Assembly (NCBI GenBank): GCA_016192435.1
Contig: JACPUD010000049.1
Span: forward strand, 1 to 32,567
From: Rhodocyclales bacterium
GTDB lineage: Bacteria > Pseudomonadota > Gammaproteobacteria > Burkholderiales > Rhodocyclaceae
Direction of reading: 5' to 3'
Length of the DNA: 32,567 nucleotides
The notes under the pieces are model-generated. The model was not told where the DNA came from. It searched no databases and was given only the letters and a program-made list of their open reading frames with translations. The stretch's first letter is position 1; every line of letters starts with the position of its first letter. Of the stretch, positions 1-9,470 are shown piece after piece. The position numbers and the translations under genes are program-made.

Positions 1-2
1 GA

Positions 3-108
3 GATCGGGAGGGCGGGGCATTCTGCTTCGCTCATGTCCTCCGTCGGCGCCCGTTGGGCGCCTCCTCCCTCTTTACTTCGCTGCGCAGAACGCCCCACCC
101 TCCCGATC
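3..108. repeat. 24-bp inverted repeat (arms 3-26 and 85-108) with inner hairpin
   Basis: The arms at 3-26 and 85-108 are reverse complements at 22 of 24 positions. Both mismatches (14/97 and 20/91) become G:U wobbles in RNA from the minus strand, so only that strand could fold a fully paired stem. The 58-nt loop contains a second perfect hairpin, GGCGCC (46-51) and GGCGCC (57-62) around a 5-nt loop. No convincing gene lies here. It resembles an extragenic palindromic repeat. Whether it recurs elsewhere in the genome cannot be seen. Confidence 0.7.
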
Positions 109-154
109 GGGTGACGCTGGCGCTGGGTTTCGGTAGCAAGGCACAAGCGTATCC

Positions 155-258
155 CGCCAAGGATGGCGGGTACCCGATTCCGGTAAGTAAAGGGGGAGAG
201 TCTGGCGCAGCCAGGCTCGGAGGACATGGACGGAATCGGGTACCCGTCGTCCTTGGCG
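155..258. repeat. 28-bp inverted repeat (arms 155-182 and 231-258) upstream of ureC
   Basis: The arms at 155-182 and 231-258 match as reverse complements at 26 of 28 positions, including a perfect 16-bp block CGGAATCGGGTACCCG. The two mismatches are G:U wobbles in plus-strand RNA, so the ureC leader transcript could form a continuous 28-bp stem ending about 25 nt before the ureC start codon. A small hairpin, CTGGC/GCCAG at 202-214, sits in the loop. Together with the repeat at 3-108 it fills the gene-free region before ureC. Confidence 0.7.
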
Positions 259-283
259 CGCACCGCGCAACGGAGCCAAAAAA

Positions 284-1984
<1,701 letters not shown>

Positions 1985-1985
1985 A

Positions 1986-2483
1986 ATGCTGCTGATCGAA
2001 CAGCACGCCGCCGCCGCCGCGGTGGCGACCGAACAACTGCCGCTGCCCTTCGACTCGCGCTGCAAGAGCCGCCTGCGCGCGCGCCTGGCATCGGGCGAGG
2101 AATGCGGCCTGTTCCTTGATCGTGGCACGGTGCTGCGCGGCGGCGACAAGCTGCAGGGCAAGGATGGGCGGGTAGTCGAAGTGATCGCCGCGCCGGAACG
2201 GCTGATGCAGGCGGCGTGCGCGGACCCGCTGCAATTGGCGCGTGCCGCCTACCACCTGGGCAACCGGCACGTCGCGGTACAACTGCTGCCGGGCCGGCTG
2301 CGGCTCGCCGCCGACCATGTGCTGGGCGAGATGCTGCGCGGCCTCGGTTTGCCGGTGACGCAGATCGAGGCGCCGTTCGAGCCCGAGAGCGGTGCCTATG
2401 GTTCCCATGGCGGCCATGGCCACAGCGCCGACGGCGAGGGCCGTGGCGCAAAAATTCACGATCACTTCGGCCGCGCCCGATGA
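1986..2483 (+). CDS. ureE: urease accessory protein, nickel metallochaperone
   Basis: UreE delivers nickel to the UreDFG-apourease complex. The 165-residue product has the expected N-terminal peptide-binding-like domain and a C-terminal metal-binding domain with the conserved GNRH block; His95 matches the family's bridging nickel ligand. The C-terminal tail is moderately histidine-rich (GSHGGHGH at 139-146, then HDH at 158-160), giving extra metal-binding capacity, but it is far shorter than the Klebsiella His-rich tail. The ATG at 1986 follows the ureC stop by one base and the stop overlaps the ureF start as ATGA, so translation is probably coupled. Confidence 0.95.
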   Translation: MLLIEQHAAAAAVATEQLPLPFDSRCKSRLRARLASGEECGLFLDRGTVLRGGDKLQGKDGRVVEVIAAPERLMQAACADPLQLARAAYHLGNRHVAVQLLPGRLRLAADHVLGEMLRGLGLPVTQIEAPFEPESGAYGSHGGHGHSADGEGRGAKIHDHFGRAR

Positions 2484-3147
2484 GCCTTGCCCGCCTTCTG
2501 CAACTCGCCAGCCCGGCGCTGCCGGTGGGCGCCTACACGTATTCGCAGGGGCTGGAATGGGCGGTCGAGGCCGGCACCGTGAAGGACGAGGCCGGCGCGC
2601 TGCGCTGGATCGGCGATCAGCTCGAATCGAATCTCGGTCGCTACGAGGCGCCGCTGCTGCTGCGCATGCTGGAGGCGTGGCAAGTTGGCGCCGGCGAGAC
2701 GGTGCGCGAACTGGATGCGGAATATCTGGCGACGCGCGAATGCGCGGAGCTGCGCGCCGAGACGCTGCAGATGGGTTACTCGATGCAGCGCCTGCTGCAC
2801 GAGCTGGGCGATTTTCCGCCACCCCTGCTCGCTGCCATCGCCGTCTCGCCAACGCCAACTCTCATGCTGGGCTGGAGCTGCGCCGCCGCGGCCTGGCAGA
2901 TCGCGCCGCGTGACGCGCTCACCGCCTGGCTCTGGAGCTGGGCCGAAAACCAGACCATGGCGGCGTTGAAGGCCGTGCCGCTGGGCCAGGCCGCCGGCCA
3001 GCGCCTGCTGCAGGAAATCGGCCGCCGCCTGCCCGCCGTGGTCGAGCGCGCGCTGACGCTGGATCCGGCCGACTATTCCAACTTCGCGCCGGGCTTCGCC
3101 ATCGCCTGCTGCAATCACGAAACCCAATACACGAGGATCTTCCGCTC

Positions 3148-3151
<4 letters not shown>
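2480..3151 (+). CDS. ureF: urease accessory protein UreF
   Basis: UreF forms the UreD-UreF-UreG complex that activates apourease and gates the GTP-dependent nickel transfer. The 223-residue all-helical protein starts [20 protein letters not shown], the family N-terminus with the SPxLPVGxYxYSQGLE block. The start is ATG at 2480, overlapping the ureE stop by 4 nt; a longer upstream reading in the same frame runs through ureE and is not used. The stop overlaps the ureG ATG by 4 nt. Oddity: the gene holds two copies of the dispersed 23-bp motif in opposite orientations, at 2682-2704 (residues about 69-75) and 2839-2861 (about 120-128). Confidence 0.95.
2682..2704 (+). repeat. dispersed 23-bp motif, copy 1 (in ureF)
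   Basis: Matches the family reference copy at 6382-6404 at 18 of 23 positions. Read in the ureF frame it encodes Val-Gly-Ala-Gly-Glu-Thr-Val starting with the codon GTT (V69). The family core is AGTTGGCGYTGGCG, two free bases, then ACGGCG. Confidence 0.5.
2839..2861 (-). repeat. dispersed 23-bp motif, copy 2 (in ureF, reversed)
   Basis: On the minus strand it matches the reference copy at 20 of 23 positions and matches copy 1 in the same gene at 19 of 23. It shares copy 1's AG at the two variable positions. It lies antisense to ureF, whose coding strand reads a Ser-Pro-Thr-Pro-Thr stretch here. Confidence 0.55.
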
Positions 3152-3807
<656 letters not shown>

Positions 3808-3813
3808 GTCGCG

Positions 3814-3853
3814 ATCGGCTGCGGCCGCCACCCTTGCGGCCGAGCCGATTCTT
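3814..3853 (+). terminator. probable terminator of the urease operon
   Basis: An imperfect 13-bp stem, ATCGGCT plus CGGCCG (3814-3827, one bulged G at 3821) pairing with CGGCCG plus AGCCGAT (3837-3849), has a 9-nt loop and is followed by TTCTT. It lies 6 bp after the ureG stop. The U-tract is short, so termination may be partial. Confidence 0.6.
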
Positions 3854-3989
3854 GTAAGATGGCGGGCAGTCCTCGCGGAGTCGCGCGGCGGCCACCGGGG
3901 CGTGAATGCCGTATCCGGCAGCTTGCCGGCAAATTTCCCGAGGGATACGACGCGATGCGATCGAACTGCCACTTGTCATGAGGAACAAC

Positions 3990-4346
3990 ATGGTCAAAAT
4001 CGGCCACCAGGACCGCCTGAAAGCGCTGGATACCCTGCTCAACGCCAGACGCTCGCATACCTTGTGGGTATCCGAAGTCACGCATCAGGAGGCGCCTTGC
4101 GTCATCGAGGATCACACTCGCTGCGATTTCGGCAAATGGCTGGTCGAGGCCGAGGGCGTGCTCGGCTCCGTGCAGGAATTCATCGACCTGGGCGAGCCGC
4201 ACAAGCAGTTGCACGATACCTACCTGAGCCTCAAGACCGACCGGGATCACGCCTCGCGCAGCAGCAGGATCCGGGACATATCGAGGACGCTGATCGACAG
4301 GATCGATCGCCTGGAGAAGTACCTGAACCGTTCGCGCACTGACTGA
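3990..4346 (+). CDS. stand-alone CZB (chemoreceptor zinc-binding) domain protein
   Basis: A 118-residue protein made almost entirely of one CZB-like domain. The pattern is visible: His23-x-x-Trp26, Cys45-x-Phe-Gly-x-Trp-Leu (45-51), and His71-x-x-x-His75, giving the His/Cys/His/His zinc site. CZB domains usually sit at the C-terminus of chemoreceptors or diguanylate cyclases, where they sense zinc or oxidants such as HOCl. Here no receptor or output domain is attached, so it may act in trans; that is an inference. The start ATG at 3990 is chosen because GAGGA at 3980-3984 is well spaced; an upstream in-frame ATG at 3978 overlaps that Shine-Dalgarno. It has its own 182-bp upstream region after the urease terminator and is probably not part of that operon. 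Confidence 0.8.
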   Translation: MVKIGHQDRLKALDTLLNARRSHTLWVSEVTHQEAPCVIEDHTRCDFGKWLVEAEGVLGSVQEFIDLGEPHKQLHDTYLSLKTDRDHASRSSRIRDISRTLIDRIDRLEKYLNRSRTD

Positions 4347-4436
4347 CCGGCTGCTTCCCCGCGCGCGGGAACCTGCCCCGAACGATTTGCGCGGGTGGCT
4401 GTCGAATCCGCTTCGGAGTGAATTCGGAGAGAAACC

Positions 4437-5444
4437 ATGGCCTTTTTCTTCGTTCCCGCCGCCGCCGCGGCCTTCGCCATTGCCCTTCTGACTCCGACCG
4501 GCGTCGCGCTGGCCGGCGGCTCCAACTACGGCGTCCTGCCCGGCGCGCTGCCGCAGATCGGCGGGCAGGTCCGCGAATGGGCGGTGCCGACACCGAGGTT
4601 CGCGCGCGATCCGGCGCCGGGGCCGGACGGCAACATCTACATCGCCGTGATGAACGGCAACCGCATCGCCCGCTTTGAGCCGGCGCGCGAGCGTTTCACC
4701 GAGTGGCAATTGCCGGCCGGGGCGCGGCCGCACGGACTGGTCGTCGATGAGGCCGGCATCGTCTGGTACACCGGCAATGGCAACGGCAGCATAGGGCGAC
4801 TCGATCCGCAAAGCGGCAAGGTGGCCGAATACCCGGTGCCCGGCGGCGGCGATCCGCATACCATCGTGCTCGATGCCGCCGGCAAGCTGTGGTTCACGGT
4901 GCAGGGCGGCCAGCGTGTCGGGCGGCTGGATCGCGCCAGCGGACGCATCGACGAATTCCCGATGAGCGGCAATCCCTACGGGCTGGCGATCGACCGCCAG
5001 GGCGTGGTCTGGGTCTGCCGTCTCGGCGCCGACGCGCTGGGCTGGATCGATCCGGCCAGTGGCAGGAGCGGCGAACTCCCGACCGGCAGGGGCTCGGCGC
5101 CGCGGCGCATCGCCGCCGGGCCGGACGGCAGCCTGTGGGTCGCCTATTACGGCAACGGCCGGCTGGCCCGGATCGATCCGCAGGCCCGGCGCGTCGTCAA
5201 GACCTGGGCGCTGCCCAAGGCCGGCGGCGAACGCCCCTATGCCGTCACCGCCGATGCCGCGGGCCGCGTCTGGGTCAACGGCATCGACAGCGACACGGTG
5301 TCGGTGTTCGATCCGGCGCGCGAAGCGTTTCGCGTCGTCGTGCTGCCCTCGCAGAACGTCGGCATCCGCAAGGCGATCATCGATGGCGGCGGACGCTACT
5401 GGTACATGGGCAGCCACAACGGCCGCCTCGGTGTGATCCAGTAA
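4437..5444 (+). CDS. secreted virginiamycin B lyase-like beta-propeller protein
   Basis: A 335-residue protein with a signal peptide (hydrophobic stretch to about residue 24, likely cleavage after ALA near 26), hence periplasmic or secreted. The rest is a chain of about 40-residue blades of the form G-x-D-G/A-x-G-x-[LIV]-W-[FY]-[TV] followed by G-R-[IL]-D-P, as in the Vgb/SMP-30-like propeller family (streptogramin lyase COG). His residues occur in PHGLVVDEAG and DPHTIVLDAAG, but I cannot place the full catalytic His/Glu set of true Vgb enzymes; the last blade lacks an obvious equivalent. Antibiotic inactivation should therefore not be assumed. Start ATG at 4437 follows GGAGAG at 4426-4431. 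It is probably a single gene, convergent with the next one. Confidence 0.8.
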   Translation: MAFFFVPAAAAAFAIALLTPTGVALAGGSNYGVLPGALPQIGGQVREWAVPTPRFARDPAPGPDGNIYIAVMNGNRIARFEPARERFTEWQLPAGARPHGLVVDEAGIVWYTGNGNGSIGRLDPQSGKVAEYPVPGGGDPHTIVLDAAGKLWFTVQGGQRVGRLDRASGRIDEFPMSGNPYGLAIDRQGVVWVCRLGADALGWIDPASGRSGELPTGRGSAPRRIAAGPDGSLWVAYYGNGRLARIDPQARRVVKTWALPKAGGERPYAVTADAAGRVWVNGIDSDTVSVFDPAREAFRVVVLPSQNVGIRKAIIDGGGRYWYMGSHNGRLGVIQ

Positions 5445-5455
5445 TCGCGTCGGCG

Positions 5456-5481
5456 CCGGGTGGCGAAAACAGCCTGCCCGG
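5456..5481. terminator. possible bidirectional hairpin between convergent genes
   Basis: CCGGG (5456-5460) pairs with CCCGG (5477-5481), with an inner GGC/GCC pair, in the 42-bp gap between two convergent stop codons. No U-tract is present on either side, so this is a weak call based mainly on position. Confidence 0.3.
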
Positions 5482-5486
5482 TCTGG

Positions 5487-5909
5487 CTAATCCGGCGGCA
5501 GCAGTTGCGGGTTCCACACCAGTTCCCACAAATGCCCGTCCGGGTCCTGGAAATAGCCGGCGTAACCGCCCCAGAAGGTGTCCTGGGCGGGCTTGACGAT
5601 GCGGGCGCCGGCTTGCTGCGCCTGTGCCATGACCGCATCGACCGCGGCCTTCGAGGCCAGGTTGTGGCCGAGCGAGAGCTCCGTGGCGCAGGGCGCCGTC
5701 GGCCCAATGCCGCTATCGTGGGCGAGGCTGCGGCGCGGCCACAGCGCCAGCTTGAGGCCGGCCTGCAGATCGAAGAAGGCGACCGCGCCATGTTCGAACT
5801 CGGTGCCGACGATGCCGTCGGTCCTGAGGCCGAGGCCGTCGCGGTAAAAACGCAGGGCGCGTTGCAGGTCATCGACGCCGAGGGTGATCACGCTGATGCG
5901 CGGTTTCAT
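5487..5909 (-). CDS. VOC-superfamily (glyoxalase/bleomycin-resistance-like) protein
   Basis: A 140-residue protein of the vicinal oxygen chelate fold. It has two beta-alpha-beta-beta-beta halves: MKPRISVITLGVDDLQRALR with FYRDGLGL, and later GYAGYFQDPDGHLWELVWNP, the typical VOC ending with a metal-ligand Glu at position 129. Family members include glyoxalase I, extradiol dioxygenases and antibiotic-binding proteins; the substrate cannot be read from sequence. The start ATG (5909) has AAGGA at 5916-5920. A longer in-frame reading upstream crosses the neighbouring small gene out of frame and is rejected. The upstream minus-strand gene at 5981-6268 is 71 bp away and may share its transcript. 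Confidence 0.88.
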   Translation of the reverse strand: MKPRISVITLGVDDLQRALRFYRDGLGLRTDGIVGTEFEHGAVAFFDLQAGLKLALWPRRSLAHDSGIGPTAPCATELSLGHNLASKAAVDAVMAQAQQAGARIVKPAQDTFWGGYAGYFQDPDGHLWELVWNPQLLPPD

Positions 5910-5980
5910 GGCAAATCCTTCAAATGACGCATGCAATGGGCTGCTGCAGTCTGCCGCCAGCGATCCGTCATGAGCGGCGA

Positions 5981-6268
5981 CTATTCCGAATGCCGTTGGC
6001 CGTGTTTGTGATGGGGCTTGGCGACGGGCTTTGCGGGCTGCGGCGGCGGCGGATAGCGCATCACCACCACCGCTTCCTCCGGCTCGAACCAGAACTCGCC
6101 ATGGGGAATCTCGAGGCTGCCGGTAATCAGCACGACCAGGCCGTCGGCCATGTTGATGCGGGTCACGGTCTCCCAGGCAAAGGTCGGGTGGGCGCTGGCG
6201 CCGGGGCCGTTGTAGATGTGATCGCCGACCTGCACGTCGGCCGCCGCTACGGTGATCCTGTTGGTCAT
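5981..6268 (-). CDS. conserved-looking small protein of unknown function
   Basis: A 95-residue protein I do not recognise. It opens MTNRITVAAADVQVGDHIYN, a phrase reminiscent of short beta-rich domains, then has a hydrophobic beta stretch GLVVLITGSLEIPHGEFWFE and a proline run PPPPQP, and ends in a histidine/lysine-rich tail (PHHKHGQRHSE), which could bind metal. No signal peptide or membrane segment is seen. A strong AAGGAG Shine-Dalgarno precedes the ATG at 6268 and codon use matches the neighbours, which is why I accept it as real. It lies between the RND pump genes and the VOC gene on the same strand; the 145 bp upstream (6269-6413) holds only short hairpins (6291-6308 and 6393-6406) and one dispersed-motif copy. 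Confidence 0.7.
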   Translation of the reverse strand: MTNRITVAAADVQVGDHIYNGPGASAHPTFAWETVTRINMADGLVVLITGSLEIPHGEFWFEPEEAVVVMRYPPPPQPAKPVAKPHHKHGQRHSE

Positions 6269-6381
6269 GCCCCGTCTCCTTGCGCGACGGTTCCGGATCG
6301 ACCCGGAACGTCAGTCGAGCATGATGCACTCTTCCCGCAAGGCTCGCCAGGGTATTGCGGATCGACCCCGCCGGTGGCCAA

Positions 6382-6404
6382 GAGTTGGCGCTGGCGCTAC
6401 GGCG
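6382..6404 (+). repeat. dispersed 23-bp motif, copy 3 (intergenic, reference copy)
   Basis: The only intergenic copy, 10 bp beyond the RND permease stop codon. It carries the core AGTTGGCGCTGGCG, CT, then ACGGCG and is used as the reference for the other five. It overlaps a small hairpin, GGCGC/GCGCC at 6393-6406. Confidence 0.6.
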
Positions 6405-6413
6405 CCGAGGTCT

Positions 6414-9400
6414 TCAGGCCCGGCGTTCGCGCCGGCTTTCCAGCAGCGAATACACCGCCGGCACCACCACCAGCGTCAGCAGAGTCGACGAGATCATGCC
6501 GCCGATCACGGCGATCGCCAGCGGCTGCTGGGTTTCGGCGCCGGCGCCGAGCCCGAGGCCGGCCGGGGCCAGCGCCAGGATCACGGTGGCCGAGGTCATC
6601 AGCACCGGCCGCATGCGGATCGGGCAGGCATTACGCAGGGCCGCGTCGACCGCCATGCCGGCATCGCGGCGCTGGTTGGCGAGGTCGACCAGCAGGATCG
6701 AATTCTTTGCCACGAGGCCGATCAGCAGCGTCAGGCCGATCATGGAATAGATGTTCAGCGTGTGCCCGGTGGCCCACAGTGCGGCGATGCCGCCGACCAC
6801 CGCCAGCGGCTGCGCCAGCATGACGATGGCCGGCTGCAGGAAGGAGTTGAACTGGCTGGCGAGCACCATGTAGAGCAGCACCAGCGCCAGGGCGAAGGTG
6901 AACACCATGTACTTCATGGTCTTGCCGAACTCTTCGGCCGAACCGATGAAGCGCACCTGGTAGCCGGCCGGCAGCATTTCCTGTCCGGCGCGGCGCACTG
7001 CCTCGACCGCCTCGCCCAATGGCGTCGATGGCGTGGCGTAGAAGGTCGCGGCGTATTGCAGGTCGAAGCGGCCGACCACGGCGGGCCCCAGGCGTTCCTC
7101 GAAGCGGGCCACCGAATCGAGGCGCACCATCTTGCCGTCGCGGCTGCGCAGGAAAATCTTCGACAGATCGGCCGGCTGGGTGAATTCGCCGGGCTTGGCC
7201 TTGACGCGGATGTCATAGCGCTGGCCGTCGCCGGGCTCGTCGTTGAACTTGGCGATGTCGATGCCGCCGGTCAGCATGTTCACCGCCAGCGCGACGTCGC
7301 TCGAGGACAGATTGGCCGCCGCGATGCGCAGGCGGTCGGGGATGAACACCAGTTGCGGCAGGTCGAGCTGGACGTCGGTATCGATGCGGCCGATGCCGGG
7401 CACGGTGGCCAGCTTCTGCTGGAATTCGCGCGAAAGGCGGCCGACCTCGTCGATGTTGTCGCCGGACAGCACGAACTGCAGGGGCTCGCCGCGCTGGCCG
7501 CCGACCACCGCGAAGGGCGCGGCGAAGGCGCGCGCACCGGGTATGGCGGCGAGTTCGCGGCGTACCGCGGCAATCACTTCATGCTGGCTGCGCGTGCGTT
7601 CCTCGCGCGGCGCCATGCGCACCACCACCGTGCCCTGGTTCACCTGGCCGGCGGTACCGAGTCCGATCAGGGCGAACTCCGTGCGTATCTCCGGATAGCG
7701 GTTGAGCACTGCTTCGACTTCGCGCAGCTTGCCGTCGGTGTAGTCGATGCTGGAACCCAGCGGCGTGCGCAGCGAAATGCGGAAGCGGCCCTCGTCCTCG
7801 TCGGGGGTGAAGGTCTTGCCGACGTTCATGAAGAAGAACACCGAGGAGCCGACCACGGCGACGGTCAGCGCGACGACGTGCCAGCGCTGGCGCAGGGCAC
7901 GGTCGAGCAGGCGGATGTAGAGCCGGTCGAGGCCGCCCAGCACGCGGTCGAACAGGTGATAGATGCGGCCGTGCTGCTTTTCGACCTTGAGGTAGCGCGA
8001 GCAGAGCATCGGCGTCAGGGTCAGCGAGACGAACAGCGAGACCAGCACGCCGAAGGTGACCACCACGGCAAACGAACGGAAGAACTGGCCGATGATGCCG
8101 GAAAGGAAGATCACCGGGGCAAAGATCGAGACCAGCGACAGCGTCGCCGCGATCACCGCGAACACCACTTCCTTGCTGCCGTTGACCGCGGCGGCAACCG
8201 GCTCGGGATCGATCTCCTCGCGGTGGCGGAAGATGTTCTCCAATACCACGATGGCATCGTCGACGACGACGCCGATCAGCAGCAGCAGCGCCAGCATGGT
8301 CAGCGAATTCAGCGTGTAGCCGAAGAAGTAGATCACCGCGATGGCGCCCAGCAGCGAGACCGGAATCGCCAGCGCGACGATCAACGTCGAGCGCACCGAA
8401 CGCAGGAAGAACCAGACCACCAGCGAGGCCAGCAGCGTGCCTTCGATCAGGTGCTGCTTCAGCGAGTTGACGATTTCGAGGATGAACACGGCGTCGTTGG
8501 AGACGATGCTGATCTTCATGCCCGGCGGCAGTTGCGGCTCGATTTCTTTGGCGAGCTTTTCCTTGATGCGCTCGACGATGGCGACGGTGTTGGCATTGGT
8601 CACCTTGACCACGCCCATGCCGACCGTGGTCTCGCCGTTGAAGCGCGCCAGTTGCCGGTTGTCGGTGAGGCCGTCTTCCAGCTCGGCGATGTCGGCGAGG
8701 CGGATCGGCGCGGCGTTCGGCGGACTGCCGCGATAGCCGACGACGAGGCCGCCCAGCGCGTCGAGGGTATGGAATTCGAGGTCGAGCTTGACCAGGTGCT
8801 CGGTGGTTTCGCCGACGACGAAGCCGCCGGGCAACTGCACGTGCTCGCGGGCGAAGGCATCGCTGATGTCCTGCGCCGAAACGCCCAGCGCGGCCATGCG
8901 GTCGGGCAGCAGATTGACGCGGATGGTGCGGTCGCGGCGGCCGCCGAGGCGCACTTCGCCGACGCCGTTGATGGTTTCCAGCTTCTTCTTGATGACGTTG
9001 AGTGCGTACTGGTTCAGCTGCTGCTGGGTGCGGTCGCCCTGCACCGCCATCCAGAAGATCGGCGATGCGTTGGTTTCCACCTTGGCCACGATCGGCGGAT
9101 CGACGTCCCGAGGCAGCCGGCGCTGCGCCTGGTTGACCTTGGACTGCACTTCGCTGAAGGCGACATCGACGTTCTTTTCCAGGCCGAAGGTGATGTTCAC
9201 CACCGAGACGCCGGGCGAGGATGTCGACTGGATGTGCTCGATGCCCGGCACGCTGTTGACCGCGCTCTCGATCAGGTTGGTGACGCTGGCATCGACGATG
9301 TCGGGGTTGGCGCCCTTCAGCGTGGTGGTGACCGAGACCACCGGAAATTCGATGTAGGGCAGGCGGTCCATGCCGATGCGGGTGAAGGCGATCACCCCGA

Positions 9401-9470
9401 ACAGCACCAGCACGGCATTCGCCATCCACGCCAGGACGTGGCGCTTGACGGAAAGCTCGGGCAGGGTCAT
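6414..9470 (-). CDS. RND efflux transporter permease, HAE1-type
   Basis: A 1018-residue inner-membrane proton/drug antiporter of the resistance-nodulation-division superfamily. It shows the N-terminal membrane helix (about 10-30), a porter domain, then the TM2-TM6 block with the proton-relay pair Asp404-Asp405 in VVVDDAIVV, a second periplasmic porter half and a C-terminal helix block ending QRRDAGMAVDAAL..CPIRMRPVLMTS. The N-terminus (SVKRHVLAWMANAVLVLFGVIA) resembles the MdtB/CusA-unlike HAE1 branch often found with lipoprotein adaptors. The ATG overlaps the adaptor stop (ATGA), so the two are translationally coupled. No outer-membrane TolC-type gene lies nearby; a shared channel is presumably used. 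Substrate is unknown. Confidence 0.95.
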   Translation of the reverse strand: MTLPELSVKRHVLAWMANAVLVLFGVIAFTRIGMDRLPYIEFPVVSVTTTLKGANPDIVDASVTNLIESAVNSVPGIEHIQSTSSPGVSVVNITFGLEKNVDVAFSEVQSKVNQAQRRLPRDVDPPIVAKVETNASPIFWMAVQGDRTQQQLNQYALNVIKKKLETINGVGEVRLGGRRDRTIRVNLLPDRMAALGVSAQDISDAFAREHVQLPGGFVVGETTEHLVKLDLEFHTLDALGGLVVGYRGSPPNAAPIRLADIAELEDGLTDNRQLARFNGETTVGMGVVKVTNANTVAIVERIKEKLAKEIEPQLPPGMKISIVSNDAVFILEIVNSLKQHLIEGTLLASLVVWFFLRSVRSTLIVALAIPVSLLGAIAVIYFFGYTLNSLTMLALLLLIGVVVDDAIVVLENIFRHREEIDPEPVAAAVNGSKEVVFAVIAATLSLVSIFAPVIFLSGIIGQFFRSFAVVVTFGVLVSLFVSLTLTPMLCSRYLKVEKQHGRIYHLFDRVLGGLDRLYIRLLDRALRQRWHVVALTVAVVGSSVFFFMNVGKTFTPDEDEGRFRISLRTPLGSSIDYTDGKLREVEAVLNRYPEIRTEFALIGLGTAGQVNQGTVVVRMAPREERTRSQHEVIAAVRRELAAIPGARAFAAPFAVVGGQRGEPLQFVLSGDNIDEVGRLSREFQQKLATVPGIGRIDTDVQLDLPQLVFIPDRLRIAAANLSSSDVALAVNMLTGGIDIAKFNDEPGDGQRYDIRVKAKPGEFTQPADLSKIFLRSRDGKMVRLDSVARFEERLGPAVVGRFDLQYAATFYATPSTPLGEAVEAVRRAGQEMLPAGYQVRFIGSAEEFGKTMKYMVFTFALALVLLYMVLASQFNSFLQPAIVMLAQPLAVVGGIAALWATGHTLNIYSMIGLTLLIGLVAKNSILLVDLANQRRDAGMAVDAALRNACPIRMRPVLMTSATVILALAPAGLGLGAGAETQQPLAIAVIGGMISSTLLTLVVVPAVYSLLESRRERRA

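Noticed and set aside
5487..6329. 280-residue minus-strand frame ending in the VOC domain, possible fusion protein
   Set aside because: The N-terminal half is an out-of-frame reading of the 95-aa gene; the VOC protein has its own Shine-Dalgarno and ATG at 5909.
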